Positions 1 to 5,406 of a stretch of DNA of 5,421 nt are shown here, piece by piece; within the stretch, counting starts at the first letter, position 1, and the number at the start of each line of letters is the position of its first letter. The DNA lies in assembly GCA_030635405.1 (NCBI GenBank), contig DAOVZA010000177.1:1-5421 (forward strand), written 5' to 3'. The notes under the pieces are model-generated. The model ran no database searches. It saw only the letters and a program-made list of their open reading frames with translations, and was not told the origin of the DNA. The translations under genes and the position numbers were made by a program. Source of the stretch: Desulfocapsa sp. GTDB lineage: Bacteria; Desulfobacterota; Desulfobulbia; Desulfobulbales; Desulfocapsaceae.

Positions 1-2
1 AT

Positions 3-704
3 GATGAAGCGCTATATGATCTTGCTGAACTCCTGGATTTCAAAAAATACGCCAGAGATAAAGTGGTGTTGAAAGAAGGAGAACCTGGTGCTCACCTTTT
101 CGTGTTACTTTCAGGAAAAGTTGGAGTTATAGGTGATGACGGGACACGACTTGCTGAAATGGGAAAAGGAGAAATATTTGGTGAAATGAGTCTGCTGTCG
201 GGTGAACCGGTCTCCTGTTCCATTTATTCTCTTTCCGAAACAGAGGCAGCGCTGCTAAGTGTCAAAAATTTCAAACATGTTATGAAAAAATATCCGGTTT
301 TACAGCTTTTTCTTTTGAAAATGCTTGTGGATCGTGCCCAGGCCATGGCATTACGTTCAGGAAATATCGCCTCAGGAATGGCAGGAGAACTGAGTGAAAT
401 TAATACAATTGAGCTTCTGCAGTTGATTAATTCCAGTCAGAAAACAGGTCGTATTGAATTGCTCTTTGATGATGCCAAGGCAACAATCCATTTCGTTGAT
501 GGAGAACTTGTGCATGTGCAGTATCGGGATCTGCTCGATAAAGATGCCCTTTTTGCAGTGCTGGCAAAGAAGGAAGGACACTTTGCCTATACAAAAGGCG
601 TTCCTTTAGAATTGGAAGACAAGGAGCCTTTTGGAGGGTTTATGGGACTGATTATGGAAGGGGTGCAGTTCGTTGATGAGCAGGAATATGGTGAAGAGGC
701 ATGA
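3..704 (+). CDS. Cyclic-nucleotide-binding-fold protein with C-terminal DUF4388 (PATAN) domain, 5' truncated
   Basis: The reading frame is open from the first complete codon (base 3) and the N-terminus lies outside the window. A GTG at 63 is in frame but falls inside the domain, so it is not the true start. In-window residues 1-95 match the cNMP-binding beta-roll: 'VLKEGEPGAHLFVLLSGKV' (22-40), then a phosphate-binding-cassette-like 'GEIFGEMSLL' (56-65). The cassette Arg that contacts the cyclic phosphate in CRP/PKA-type domains is absent: the sequence reads EPVSCS where PRxA(T/S) is usual. A helical segment (about 88-120) leads into DUF4388/PATAN (about 125-225), with 'ELSEINTIELLQLI', 'KTGRIEL', 'HFVDGELVHVQY' and the closing 'MGLIMEGVQFVDE'. 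No DNA-binding helix-turn-helix is visible. This is probably a cytoplasmic sensor or adaptor. The ligand and partner are unknown, and an upstream domain such as a receiver may be missing. Confidence 0.9.
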   Translation, partial: DEALYDLAELLDFKKYARDKVVLKEGEPGAHLFVLLSGKVGVIGDDGTRLAEMGKGEIFGEMSLLSGEPVSCSIYSLSETEAALLSVKNFKHVMKKYPVLQLFLLKMLVDRAQAMALRSGNIASGMAGELSEINTIELLQLINSSQKTGRIELLFDDAKATIHFVDGELVHVQYRDLLDKDALFAVLAKKEGHFAYTKGVPLELEDKEPFGGFMGLIMEGVQFVDEQEYGEEA

Positions 705-752
705 TGTCCTGTTTTTTACAAATGCAGTAGTTGTCAGATAACAATCACACCA

Positions 753-1472
753 TCATAAAATCCGCATAATAAGATCACCAACTCCCTGCTCAACAAGGGA
801 GAGTCTCTGAGCGAGTCCGTAGGAAAGATCTACATCCCGGCCATCAATGTAAGGGCCACGATCAGTAACCACAGCTCGAACCTTTTCTCCCGTTACAGAA
901 TTTTTTAACTCCACCCTGGTTCCAAGGGGCATTTCTTTGTGGGCAATTGTTGCAGCATGCATGTCATAGATGTCGCCATTGGCCATGGGTTTTCCATGAA
1001 AATCCTCGCCATACCAGCTGGCAACAACCGGTTTGTCACCGCTACTTTCGGGGAGTTGAATCTTGAGTGTTTGACCTACTTGCAGTGCTTTGGGATCACT
1101 GATGCCATTGTCGGCCATGATGTCATTTATGTGAACGTGGTATTTTTTTACAGCAAGTGCCCAGATGGTGTCACCTGGTTTAATGGTATGTTCAACTATC
1201 TGCCCGCCTCTCACCATTTCTTTTTGAGGGCTGCCTGGCAGAGGCTGTGTTTCAGGGATTACTTCACTCTTGTGTTGCTCTACACGTTCTAATGTTTTTG
1301 CAAAGGAGTTTTCTGTATTAAGAGTTGCTCCTTCTTTTAAAAACCAGTTTCCGTTTTTTGATGAACGACCGATGGCATTGGGATTGCTCTTGCGTAGAGT
1401 TTCCCAGTTTGTATTTAACTGCTGGGTGACTCTCGCTATGGTGTCACCTTTTTGTACTTGATATTCAGACAT
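753..1472 (-). CDS. LysM-LysM-RlpA-like double-psi beta-barrel protein, no signal peptide
   Basis: The protein has 239 residues. LysM 1 spans about 4-51 (YQVQKGDTIARV) and LysM 2 about 93-138 (VEHTIKPGDTIWALA ... LQVGQTLKI), with a polar linker between. An RlpA-like barrel fills 149-239: ASWYG (151-155), FHG (158-160), ANGD (164-167), AHK (177-179), PLGT (182-185), TDRGPY (203-208) and GRDVDLS (211-217). RlpA proteins are septal lytic transglycosylases acting on glycan lacking stem peptides; LysM binds GlcNAc polymers, so the likely target is peptidoglycan. H178 and D204 match key RlpA positions, but the usual Glu of the ANGE motif is Asp (D167). The start is well fixed: AGGAGGA (plus-strand 1478-1484) lies 5 nt before the ATG, and an in-frame TAG lies at 1491-1493. 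The protein therefore begins directly with LysM and has no signal peptide, so its route to the periplasm is unclear. It has LysM modules in place of the SPOR domain of E. coli RlpA, so the symbol rlpA is withheld. It converges on the upstream gene (48-bp gap) and diverges from the TPR gene. Confidence 0.93.
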   Translation of the reverse strand: MSEYQVQKGDTIARVTQQLNTNWETLRKSNPNAIGRSSKNGNWFLKEGATLNTENSFAKTLERVEQHKSEVIPETQPLPGSPQKEMVRGGQIVEHTIKPGDTIWALAVKKYHVHINDIMADNGISDPKALQVGQTLKIQLPESSGDKPVVASWYGEDFHGKPMANGDIYDMHAATIAHKEMPLGTRVELKNSVTGEKVRAVVTDRGPYIDGRDVDLSYGLAQRLSLVEQGVGDLIMRIL

Positions 1473-1477
1473 TATAT

Positions 1478-1484
1478 TCCTCCT
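1478..1484 (-). promoter_or_regulatory. Strong Shine-Dalgarno of the LysM/RlpA-like gene
   Basis: Read on the minus strand this is AGGAGGA, 5 nt before the ATG at 1472. With the in-frame TAG at 1491-1493 it decides the start codon and excludes an N-terminal extension carrying a signal peptide. Confidence 0.85.
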
Positions 1485-1684
1485 GCCCCTCTATAGCAAT
1501 TTTTACGCCATGTTTCTATCTTGCTGTATTAGTGAGTTGTTGTGTTTTTCTGGCCGTGGATATTTCTCTTGATTTACTTTTCGTCATTTTTTTGACATTT
1601 CTTGAGGGCTGAGAAGAAGAAAGGTACGATTTTATTTGAAAAGCTGAAAATTCTGATGTATCTCAATTAGTATCTTCTCACAAG

Positions 1685-1712
1685 TTGAAAATAATTGATT
1701 AATAGGTATTGG
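1685..1712 (+). promoter_or_regulatory. Weak candidate sigma70 promoter for the TPR lipoprotein gene
   Basis: The -35-like element TTGAAA matches five of six consensus bases. After 16 nt comes TATTGG, which matches only three of six. Position and leader length fit the gene at 1747, but the -10 is poor, and AT-rich DNA yields such matches by chance. Confidence 0.2.
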
Positions 1713-1746
1713 TACTGCAAATCATGTTTTATAAGGCTACAATATA

Positions 1747-2757
1747 ATGCGTTTTTCTTTTGGTTTGTCAGTTGTTTTTCTACTGCTGGCCGGATGTGCT
1801 CAGGTTGAAAACATTGGCCATAAAGTTGAAGATGCAGGAAGGTTTGTGAAGTACAACATTCAAGGTGAGCATTACCTTTCGAGGAAAAACTATGAACATG
1901 GATATGAGATTTTTACAAAAGCAGTGAAGGCTACCCCGGAAGATGCCCAGGCGCATTATTTTATGGGCCGTTTTCAACTGACGCTGGATAAGAAAAAATA
2001 TGCTCTGAACAGTATGAAACAGGCGGTTGCATTAGATCCTGAAAAGGCTGATTACAGGTTTTGGTTAGGGGTCAGTCATGGCGAGAATGGACATCCAAAA
2101 TCGGAAAGAAAAAGTTACAAAGAAGCGTTGTCATTGAAAAAGGATCATTTGCAGGCTCTTATTTACCTTGGACATAACCAGTTAAAAGCTAAACAGTATA
2201 AAACGGCACTGCAAACCTATCAAAAAGCACTGAAACTCTGGCCACAAAGTCCATCATCGTTATACAATCGAGCCCTGCTTTTAAATATTCTTAAGCGCAC
2301 CCCCGAAGAAAAACGAGCATGGCTGGCCTATCTGAATTTGTATCCGGCAGGTTCTTTGGCTCGCAGGGCAACTATTCATCTCAATCGTTTGTCTGATTTT
2401 TCCTATCGAAATCACTCGCTCGCTGCACGTGAAGTGACACTGGGGAAAATTCGATTTGAACCATTTAAAACCAAGCTTTCAAAATCTTCCTATCTGTCGC
2501 TTGATGTTGTTGGCGCAACGGTTTCCAACATGCCGAAGGGTATATTACAAATCATTGCCTATCAAAAAAATAATAAGGGATTGGCCCGGCAAAAAGCCAT
2601 CAGTGTTAAGAAGTACCTGAAGGAACATTTTGAACTGTTAGATAAAGAACAACGTATTAAGGTGAGTTGGTTTGGTGTTCCTGAAACCTATCTGGCAGGG
2701 GAAAAGAAGGTGAAAGCTAATGAGTCAATTCGTTTTTTTCTAACTGACTTAAAATAA
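1747..2757 (+). CDS. TPR outer-membrane lipoprotein with degenerate OmpA-like C-terminal domain
   Basis: The protein has 336 residues. The N-terminus is a lipoprotein signal peptide: R2, a hydrophobic stretch (3-13) and the lipobox L14-A15-G16-C17. Ala at +2 after Cys, with no Asp avoidance signal, favours Lol sorting to the outer membrane. Residues 33-168 contain about four TPR units with typical packing residues and closing prolines (P64, P98, P166); a fifth degenerate unit follows to about 202. TPRs mediate protein-protein contacts. Residues 229-336 resemble an OmpA-like peptidoglycan-associating domain in pattern: an early strand (GKIRFEPF), a central strand (ILQIIAY), helix 'LARQKAISVKKYL', strand and loop 'IKVSWFGVPETY', and a final strand 'ANESIRFFL'. 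The loop carrying the diaminopimelate-binding Asp is missing and the conserved Arg of the LSxxRAxxV helix is Lys (K283). The domain call is by eye. The ribosome binding site is weak (TAAGG, 1732-1736). Stop TAA is followed at once by TAG. The next gene is 61 bp downstream on the same strand and may be in the same operon. Confidence 0.9.
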   Translation: MRFSFGLSVVFLLLAGCAQVENIGHKVEDAGRFVKYNIQGEHYLSRKNYEHGYEIFTKAVKATPEDAQAHYFMGRFQLTLDKKKYALNSMKQAVALDPEKADYRFWLGVSHGENGHPKSERKSYKEALSLKKDHLQALIYLGHNQLKAKQYKTALQTYQKALKLWPQSPSSLYNRALLLNILKRTPEEKRAWLAYLNLYPAGSLARRATIHLNRLSDFSYRNHSLAAREVTLGKIRFEPFKTKLSKSSYLSLDVVGATVSNMPKGILQIIAYQKNNKGLARQKAISVKKYLKEHFELLDKEQRIKVSWFGVPETYLAGEKKVKANESIRFFLTDLK

Positions 2758-2774
2758 TAGTATTGATCTCAACA

Positions 2775-2794
2775 AACTAAAGGTACCTTTGGTT
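2775..2794. repeat. Palindrome in the gap before the secreted-protein gene
   Basis: The core AAAGGTACCTTT (2779-2790) is a perfect 12-bp palindrome. It extends to 20 bp (AAC/GTT outer arms) with one T/G mismatch that would be a G-U wobble in RNA. No T-run follows, so it is not an intrinsic terminator. Symmetry and position suit a dimeric regulator's operator or a small mRNA hairpin, but chance cannot be excluded. Confidence 0.45.
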
Positions 2795-2805
2795 AATTCA
2801 ATGTA

Positions 2806-2811
2806 AAGGAG
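2806..2811 (+). promoter_or_regulatory. Shine-Dalgarno of the exported-protein gene
   Basis: AAGGAG lies 7 nt before the ATG at 2819. It is far stronger than the site of the preceding TPR lipoprotein gene, so if the two are co-transcribed this gene should be translated at a higher rate. Confidence 0.75.
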
Positions 2812-2818
2812 AATCCAT

Positions 2819-3817
2819 ATGAAACAAAATAAAAAGAAATGCGACCTTCTTTTTCGCCTACTGGCAACAGTAACACTATGTCTTGGTGTTGTACTTTTTC
2901 AAGTCAGCCCGGTTCTGGCTGATGATCCCATTGATGGCTCCGTGGATCCTTCTGTTGGTGCTGATGAACCAGCAGATACTGAAGAAGCTGAAGACCTTGT
3001 TTCAAACTTTCAAAATCCTGCTCAGGCGGCTCATGCATCGCAGCTGGCAGGTGCGGTGGCCAGTGCTGAAAACACAGCTGTAGAAGAGGCCATGACAGAT
3101 GTTGATAAAGCTACTGAAGACTTTGAAAATGCCACAGCTGCAAATGATCAAGAAGCCATTGATGAGGCTCAGGAAGCACTTGATGCAGCAGTAGAGGCCC
3201 ATGGTACGGTTGTCTCGAATCTGACTGGTATAACTCAAGCAGATATTGCTGATATGCGAGAGGCCGGAATGGGCTGGGGAAACATAGCACGTGAGATTGG
3301 TGTTCATCCATCAGTAATTGGGCTTGGTCACACCAAAGATAAACAGAAGAGTAAAGCGGGGTTTACTGCAGATCCAAATGTTGGAACTGTAGCAGGTTCT
3401 ATTCAAGCGGGTGAAGTCGCAGAAGCTACGGCGCGAAATACTAAATCCGGCTATGCCAAAGGACATGGACTTGCCATGAATACTGGTGTGGATAGTCAGG
3501 TTAGCGGATTAGGAATTGGTGTGGCGTCCAAAAGTCGTGGCCAGGGACTTGGTGGCGCGTCCGGGCTTGGCAGTGGACAAGGCCAAACCGGTAATTCTGG
3601 GAGTCGTGGCGATACAATGGGTGGCGGCAATAATTCATCAGCATCAAGCCCTGGAAATAGTTCCAATAGCAGCAGTAATAAGGGTGGCGTAGCTGCAGGG
3701 GTTGCGGGAAAAGATGGTAGCCCCGGAAATTCTGGTAATAGTAATTCCAATGGTAAGGAAAATAGCAGCAAGGATAAGTCAAGTAAGAGCAATAACGGTA
3801 AGGGAAATACCAAATAA
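2819..3817 (+). CDS. Exported protein with HTH-like GWGxIAxExGVHPS motif and Gly/Ser/Asn-rich tail
   Basis: The protein has 332 residues and no recognised function. The start is supported by AAGGAG (2806-2811), 7 nt before the ATG. A classical Sec signal peptide covers 1-34: basic MKQNKKK, hydrophobic core 10-27, cleavage probably after V-L-A (A34) before DD. Mature regions are: an acidic segment (35-60); an Ala/Glu/Asp-rich, probably helical or coiled-coil segment (62-135); a compact motif 'ITQADIADMREAGMGWGNI' (138-156) continuing 'AREIGVHPSVIGLGH' (157-171), which reads like a helix-turn-helix; and from about 209 to the end a low-complexity tail rich in Gly, Ser and Asn that becomes Lys-rich over the last 20 residues. 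The mature chain has no cysteine and only one Trp (W153). Similar GMGWGxIA...GVHPS motifs are remembered from uncharacterised deltaproteobacterial proteins (recollection, not searched). A secreted or surface role is inferred. A strong terminator follows. Confidence 0.85.
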   Translation: MKQNKKKCDLLFRLLATVTLCLGVVLFQVSPVLADDPIDGSVDPSVGADEPADTEEAEDLVSNFQNPAQAAHASQLAGAVASAENTAVEEAMTDVDKATEDFENATAANDQEAIDEAQEALDAAVEAHGTVVSNLTGITQADIADMREAGMGWGNIAREIGVHPSVIGLGHTKDKQKSKAGFTADPNVGTVAGSIQAGEVAEATARNTKSGYAKGHGLAMNTGVDSQVSGLGIGVASKSRGQGLGGASGLGSGQGQTGNSGSRGDTMGGGNNSSASSPGNSSNSSSNKGGVAAGVAGKDGSPGNSGNSNSNGKENSSKDKSSKSNNGKGNTK

Positions 3818-3857
3818 TACGTTATATTCCTGATTGTTGTAAATGGAGCTACCATCG

Positions 3858-3896
3858 AGACCCCGGAGAGATAAAATCTTTTCCGGGGTCTTCTTG
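3858..3896 (+). terminator. Intrinsic terminator after the exported-protein gene
   Basis: A perfect 10-bp GC-rich stem pairs AGACCCCGGA (3858-3867) with TCCGGGGTCT (3882-3891). The 14-nt loop (3868-3881) can add an inner AGAT/ATCT stem. A T-rich tract (TCTT) follows on the plus strand; there is no matching T-run on the minus strand. It lies 40 bp after the stop codon and separates the TPR/exported-protein pair from the HD-GYP gene. Confidence 0.88.
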
Positions 3897-4015
3897 TGGT
3901 GGTGTTGAAACTCATCTCAGTAGTATACAAGAAAGACTTATCTGCCCCCCAAATACCCATCTCATCTATTGCTTTTTTCCATAAACCAAATAAACAGCAT
4001 AAAAAATCTGAATCT

Positions 4016-4021
4016 TATAAT
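4016..4021 (+). promoter_or_regulatory. Candidate -10 box (TATAAT) upstream of the HD-GYP gene
   Basis: The hexamer is a perfect sigma70 -10 match, but no good -35 lies 16-18 nt upstream and there is no extended TG. If used, transcription would start near 4028 and give a leader of about 208 nt containing the nested inverted repeats. Confidence 0.3.
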
Positions 4022-4151
4022 TTAAAGAGATACAAGGTCTTGATGCCTTTTTGCTGTTTCTTCAGTACGTTATGGTTCAAGAAAAAACGTCCAGGCTTCT
4101 TTTTTTTCTGGGTAGCTTTGTACCGGTTTTATTTTATTCACTTTATCCCCG

Positions 4152-4218
4152 AGAACTGATATCCTGCTAAGGATGTCTGATGTGATTTGTGCCTTAGAAA
4201 GGTAGAAATTTCAGTTCT
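4152..4218 (+). repeat. Nested inverted repeats in the leader of the HD-GYP gene
   Basis: The outer arms AGAACTGA (4152-4159) and TCAGTTCT (4211-4218) are perfect 8-bp complements. Inside them CTAAGG (4167-4172) and CCTTAG (4192-4197) are perfect 6-bp complements. Together they could fold as one interrupted hairpin ending 3 nt before the AGGA ribosome binding site (4222-4225). No known riboswitch consensus, including GEMM c-di-GMP types, is recognised, and no T-run follows. Confidence 0.45.
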
Positions 4219-4235
4219 TCTAGGAAAATTGTGCA

Positions 4236-5339
4236 ATGACACTTCCCCTGACAAAACAAAAAATCCTGATTATTGACGATACTCCTGCAAATATCAATTT
4301 GCTTGGGCAGTCTTTACAGAATAAGTACGATATCCTTATCGCTACCAACGGCCATGACGGTATAAGTATGGCTCAAAAAACACCATGTCCTGATCTCATT
4401 CTTTTGGATATTATGATGCCCGGTATTGACGGGTATGAGGTTTGTGAACGGTTGAAGGCAAGTGCTCTCACCCGTAAAATTCCGGTTATTTTTGTGACGG
4501 CAATGGGAGAAACTGAAGATGAGGCCAAGGGATTTCAGGTTGGGGGTGTTGATTATATCACAAAGCCCATTAGTCCGGTGGTTGTCCGAGCCAGGGTTGA
4601 GACCCACTTGGCTCTGTATGATCAGAATAGAGAACTTGAAAAGAAGGTAGACAAACGTACCCGCGAAATAATGTATACGCAGGATGTAACTATCTATGGT
4701 ATGGCCGTTCTCGCTGAAACACGTGACAACGAAACGGGTAAGCATATTATGCGTACCCAGCATTATGTCAAAACCCTTGCTGAATACCTGATGAACAAGG
4801 AAAAATATCGTGATTATCTGAGTGTCTCAAAGGTTAATCTGCTCTTTAAATCTGCGCCATTACACGATATCGGAAAGGTGGGTATCGCGGATAATATTCT
4901 TCTGAAACCTGGCAAATTAACGAAGGAAGAGTTTGATGAGATGAAGAATCATACCACCTATGGACGTGATGCCATTATCAAATCAGAGCAGGCTCTGGGT
5001 GAAAGTAGTAGCACCACTTTTTTAACTCTGGCTCGTGAAATAGCCTATTCGCATCATGAAAAATGGGATGGCAGTGGCTATCCGGAAGGGTTGAGTGGTG
5101 AAGACATTCCAATATCAGGTCGCCTTATGGCAGTGGCAGATGTCTATGATGCGTTAATTTCAATACGGGTTTATAAACCTGCTTTTCCGCATGAAAAGGC
5201 AGTGGCCATTATCCTTGAAGGAAGAGGAAAGCATTTTGATCCGGCCTTTGTGGATGCTTTTATTGAAGTTCAAGATACATTCAAAGAAATTGCTGCAAAC
5301 TATGCTGATACTCTCGACGATTTTGATCGGAAACATTAA
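4236..5339 (+). CDS. REC-HD-GYP response regulator, probable cyclic di-GMP phosphodiesterase (RpfG-like architecture)
   Basis: The protein has 367 residues. A receiver domain spans about 8-122: acidic pair D14/D15, phosphoacceptor D58 in 'LILLDIMMPGIDG', T88, and K110 in 'YITKP'. A charged helical linker (about 123-147, 'RELEKKVDKRTREI') leads to the HD-GYP domain (about 150-350). All eight positions expected of a trinuclear-metal HD-GYP are visible: E166 and H170 in 'NETGKH', H210-D211 in 'LHDIGK' (with K214), H239 in 'KNHTTYG', H273-H274 in 'YSHHEKWDGSGYP', and D302 in 'AVADVYDAL'. The closing 'GRGKHFDPAFVDAF' is also typical. HD-GYP proteins hydrolyse c-di-GMP to pGpG or GMP, lowering second-messenger levels that promote biofilm, and phosphorylation of the receiver is expected to control this. 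It is cytoplasmic. No cognate histidine kinase is in the window. The ribosome binding site is modest (AGGA, 4222-4225, 10 nt from the ATG); no better in-frame start lies upstream. Substrate specificity (c-di-GMP or cGAMP) cannot be settled from sequence. Confidence 0.95.
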   Translation: MTLPLTKQKILIIDDTPANINLLGQSLQNKYDILIATNGHDGISMAQKTPCPDLILLDIMMPGIDGYEVCERLKASALTRKIPVIFVTAMGETEDEAKGFQVGGVDYITKPISPVVVRARVETHLALYDQNRELEKKVDKRTREIMYTQDVTIYGMAVLAETRDNETGKHIMRTQHYVKTLAEYLMNKEKYRDYLSVSKVNLLFKSAPLHDIGKVGIADNILLKPGKLTKEEFDEMKNHTTYGRDAIIKSEQALGESSSTTFLTLAREIAYSHHEKWDGSGYPEGLSGEDIPISGRLMAVADVYDALISIRVYKPAFPHEKAVAIILEGRGKHFDPAFVDAFIEVQDTFKEIAANYADTLDDFDRKH

Positions 5340-5406
5340 TCAAAGCTGCGTGTTCATTTTTTTCCTCCCGATTTGCTCAAGAATTAAACAATAAAAGAGA
5401 ATTGTA

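Larger units (their letters stand above)
1473..1746. other. Divergent intergenic region
   Basis: This 274-bp AT-rich region lies between the two divergent starts and must hold the promoters of both genes. No strong sigma70 promoter is obvious for the minus-strand gene. For the plus-strand TPR gene two weak candidates are seen: TTGAGG (1602-1607), 17 nt, TACGAT (1625-1630); and TTGAAA (1685-1690), 16 nt, TATTGG (1707-1712). The second would give a short leader of about 28 nt. A small inverted repeat, GTCA (1583-1586) with TGAC (1593-1596) around a T-rich loop, is also present. No tRNA-like structure or convincing small gene was found. Confidence 0.5.
3897..4235 (+). other. AT-rich non-coding leader region upstream of the HD-GYP gene
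   Basis: No convincing gene is present between the terminator and the HD-GYP start. The one long open frame (GTG at 3896 to 4159) begins within the terminator, lacks a ribosome binding site, and encodes an unremarkable Phe/Lys-rich sequence with poly-Phe from a T-run. A perfect TATAAT box occurs at 4016-4021, and nested inverted repeats lie at 4152-4218. The length fits a promoter plus a long 5' untranslated leader, perhaps with post-transcriptional control. Confidence 0.6.

Noticed and set aside
1..57. ATG at position 1 as a start codon
   Set aside because: Its frame stops within about 22 codons. The domain-matching frame is the one beginning at base 3.
705..752. Possible bidirectional terminator between the convergent genes
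   Set aside because: Only a 4-bp ACAA/TTGT pairing is seen. A T-run exists on the plus strand but precedes it, so no hairpin-plus-T-tract is supported on that strand, and the stem is too weak on the other.
1516..1587. Minus-strand 23-residue open frame upstream of the LysM/RlpA-like gene, considered as a missing signal peptide or leader peptide
   Set aside because: It is polar and basic without a hydrophobic core, lacks a ribosome binding site, and is out of frame with the downstream gene.
3552..3814. Repeats in the Gly/Ser/Asn-rich coding tail as a tandem repeat or CRISPR-like array
   Set aside because: The similarity is at the level of residue composition; no regular DNA repeat unit or spacing is present.
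3496..3960. Minus-strand open frame of 154 codons rich in Leu and Pro
   Set aside because: It is the antisense of the Gly/Ser/Asn-rich tail; its Leu/Pro runs are the mirror of that low complexity, and it crosses the terminator.
3896..4159. Plus-strand open frame of 87 codons starting with GTG after the terminator
   Set aside because: It starts within the terminator's T-rich tail, has no ribosome binding site, and is an AT-driven Phe/Lys-rich sequence with no domain.
5325..5364. Possible terminator after the HD-GYP gene (T-run at about 5357-5364)
   Set aside because: The only stem before the T-run is a bulged 5-bp AT-rich pairing with a long loop, too weak to call.
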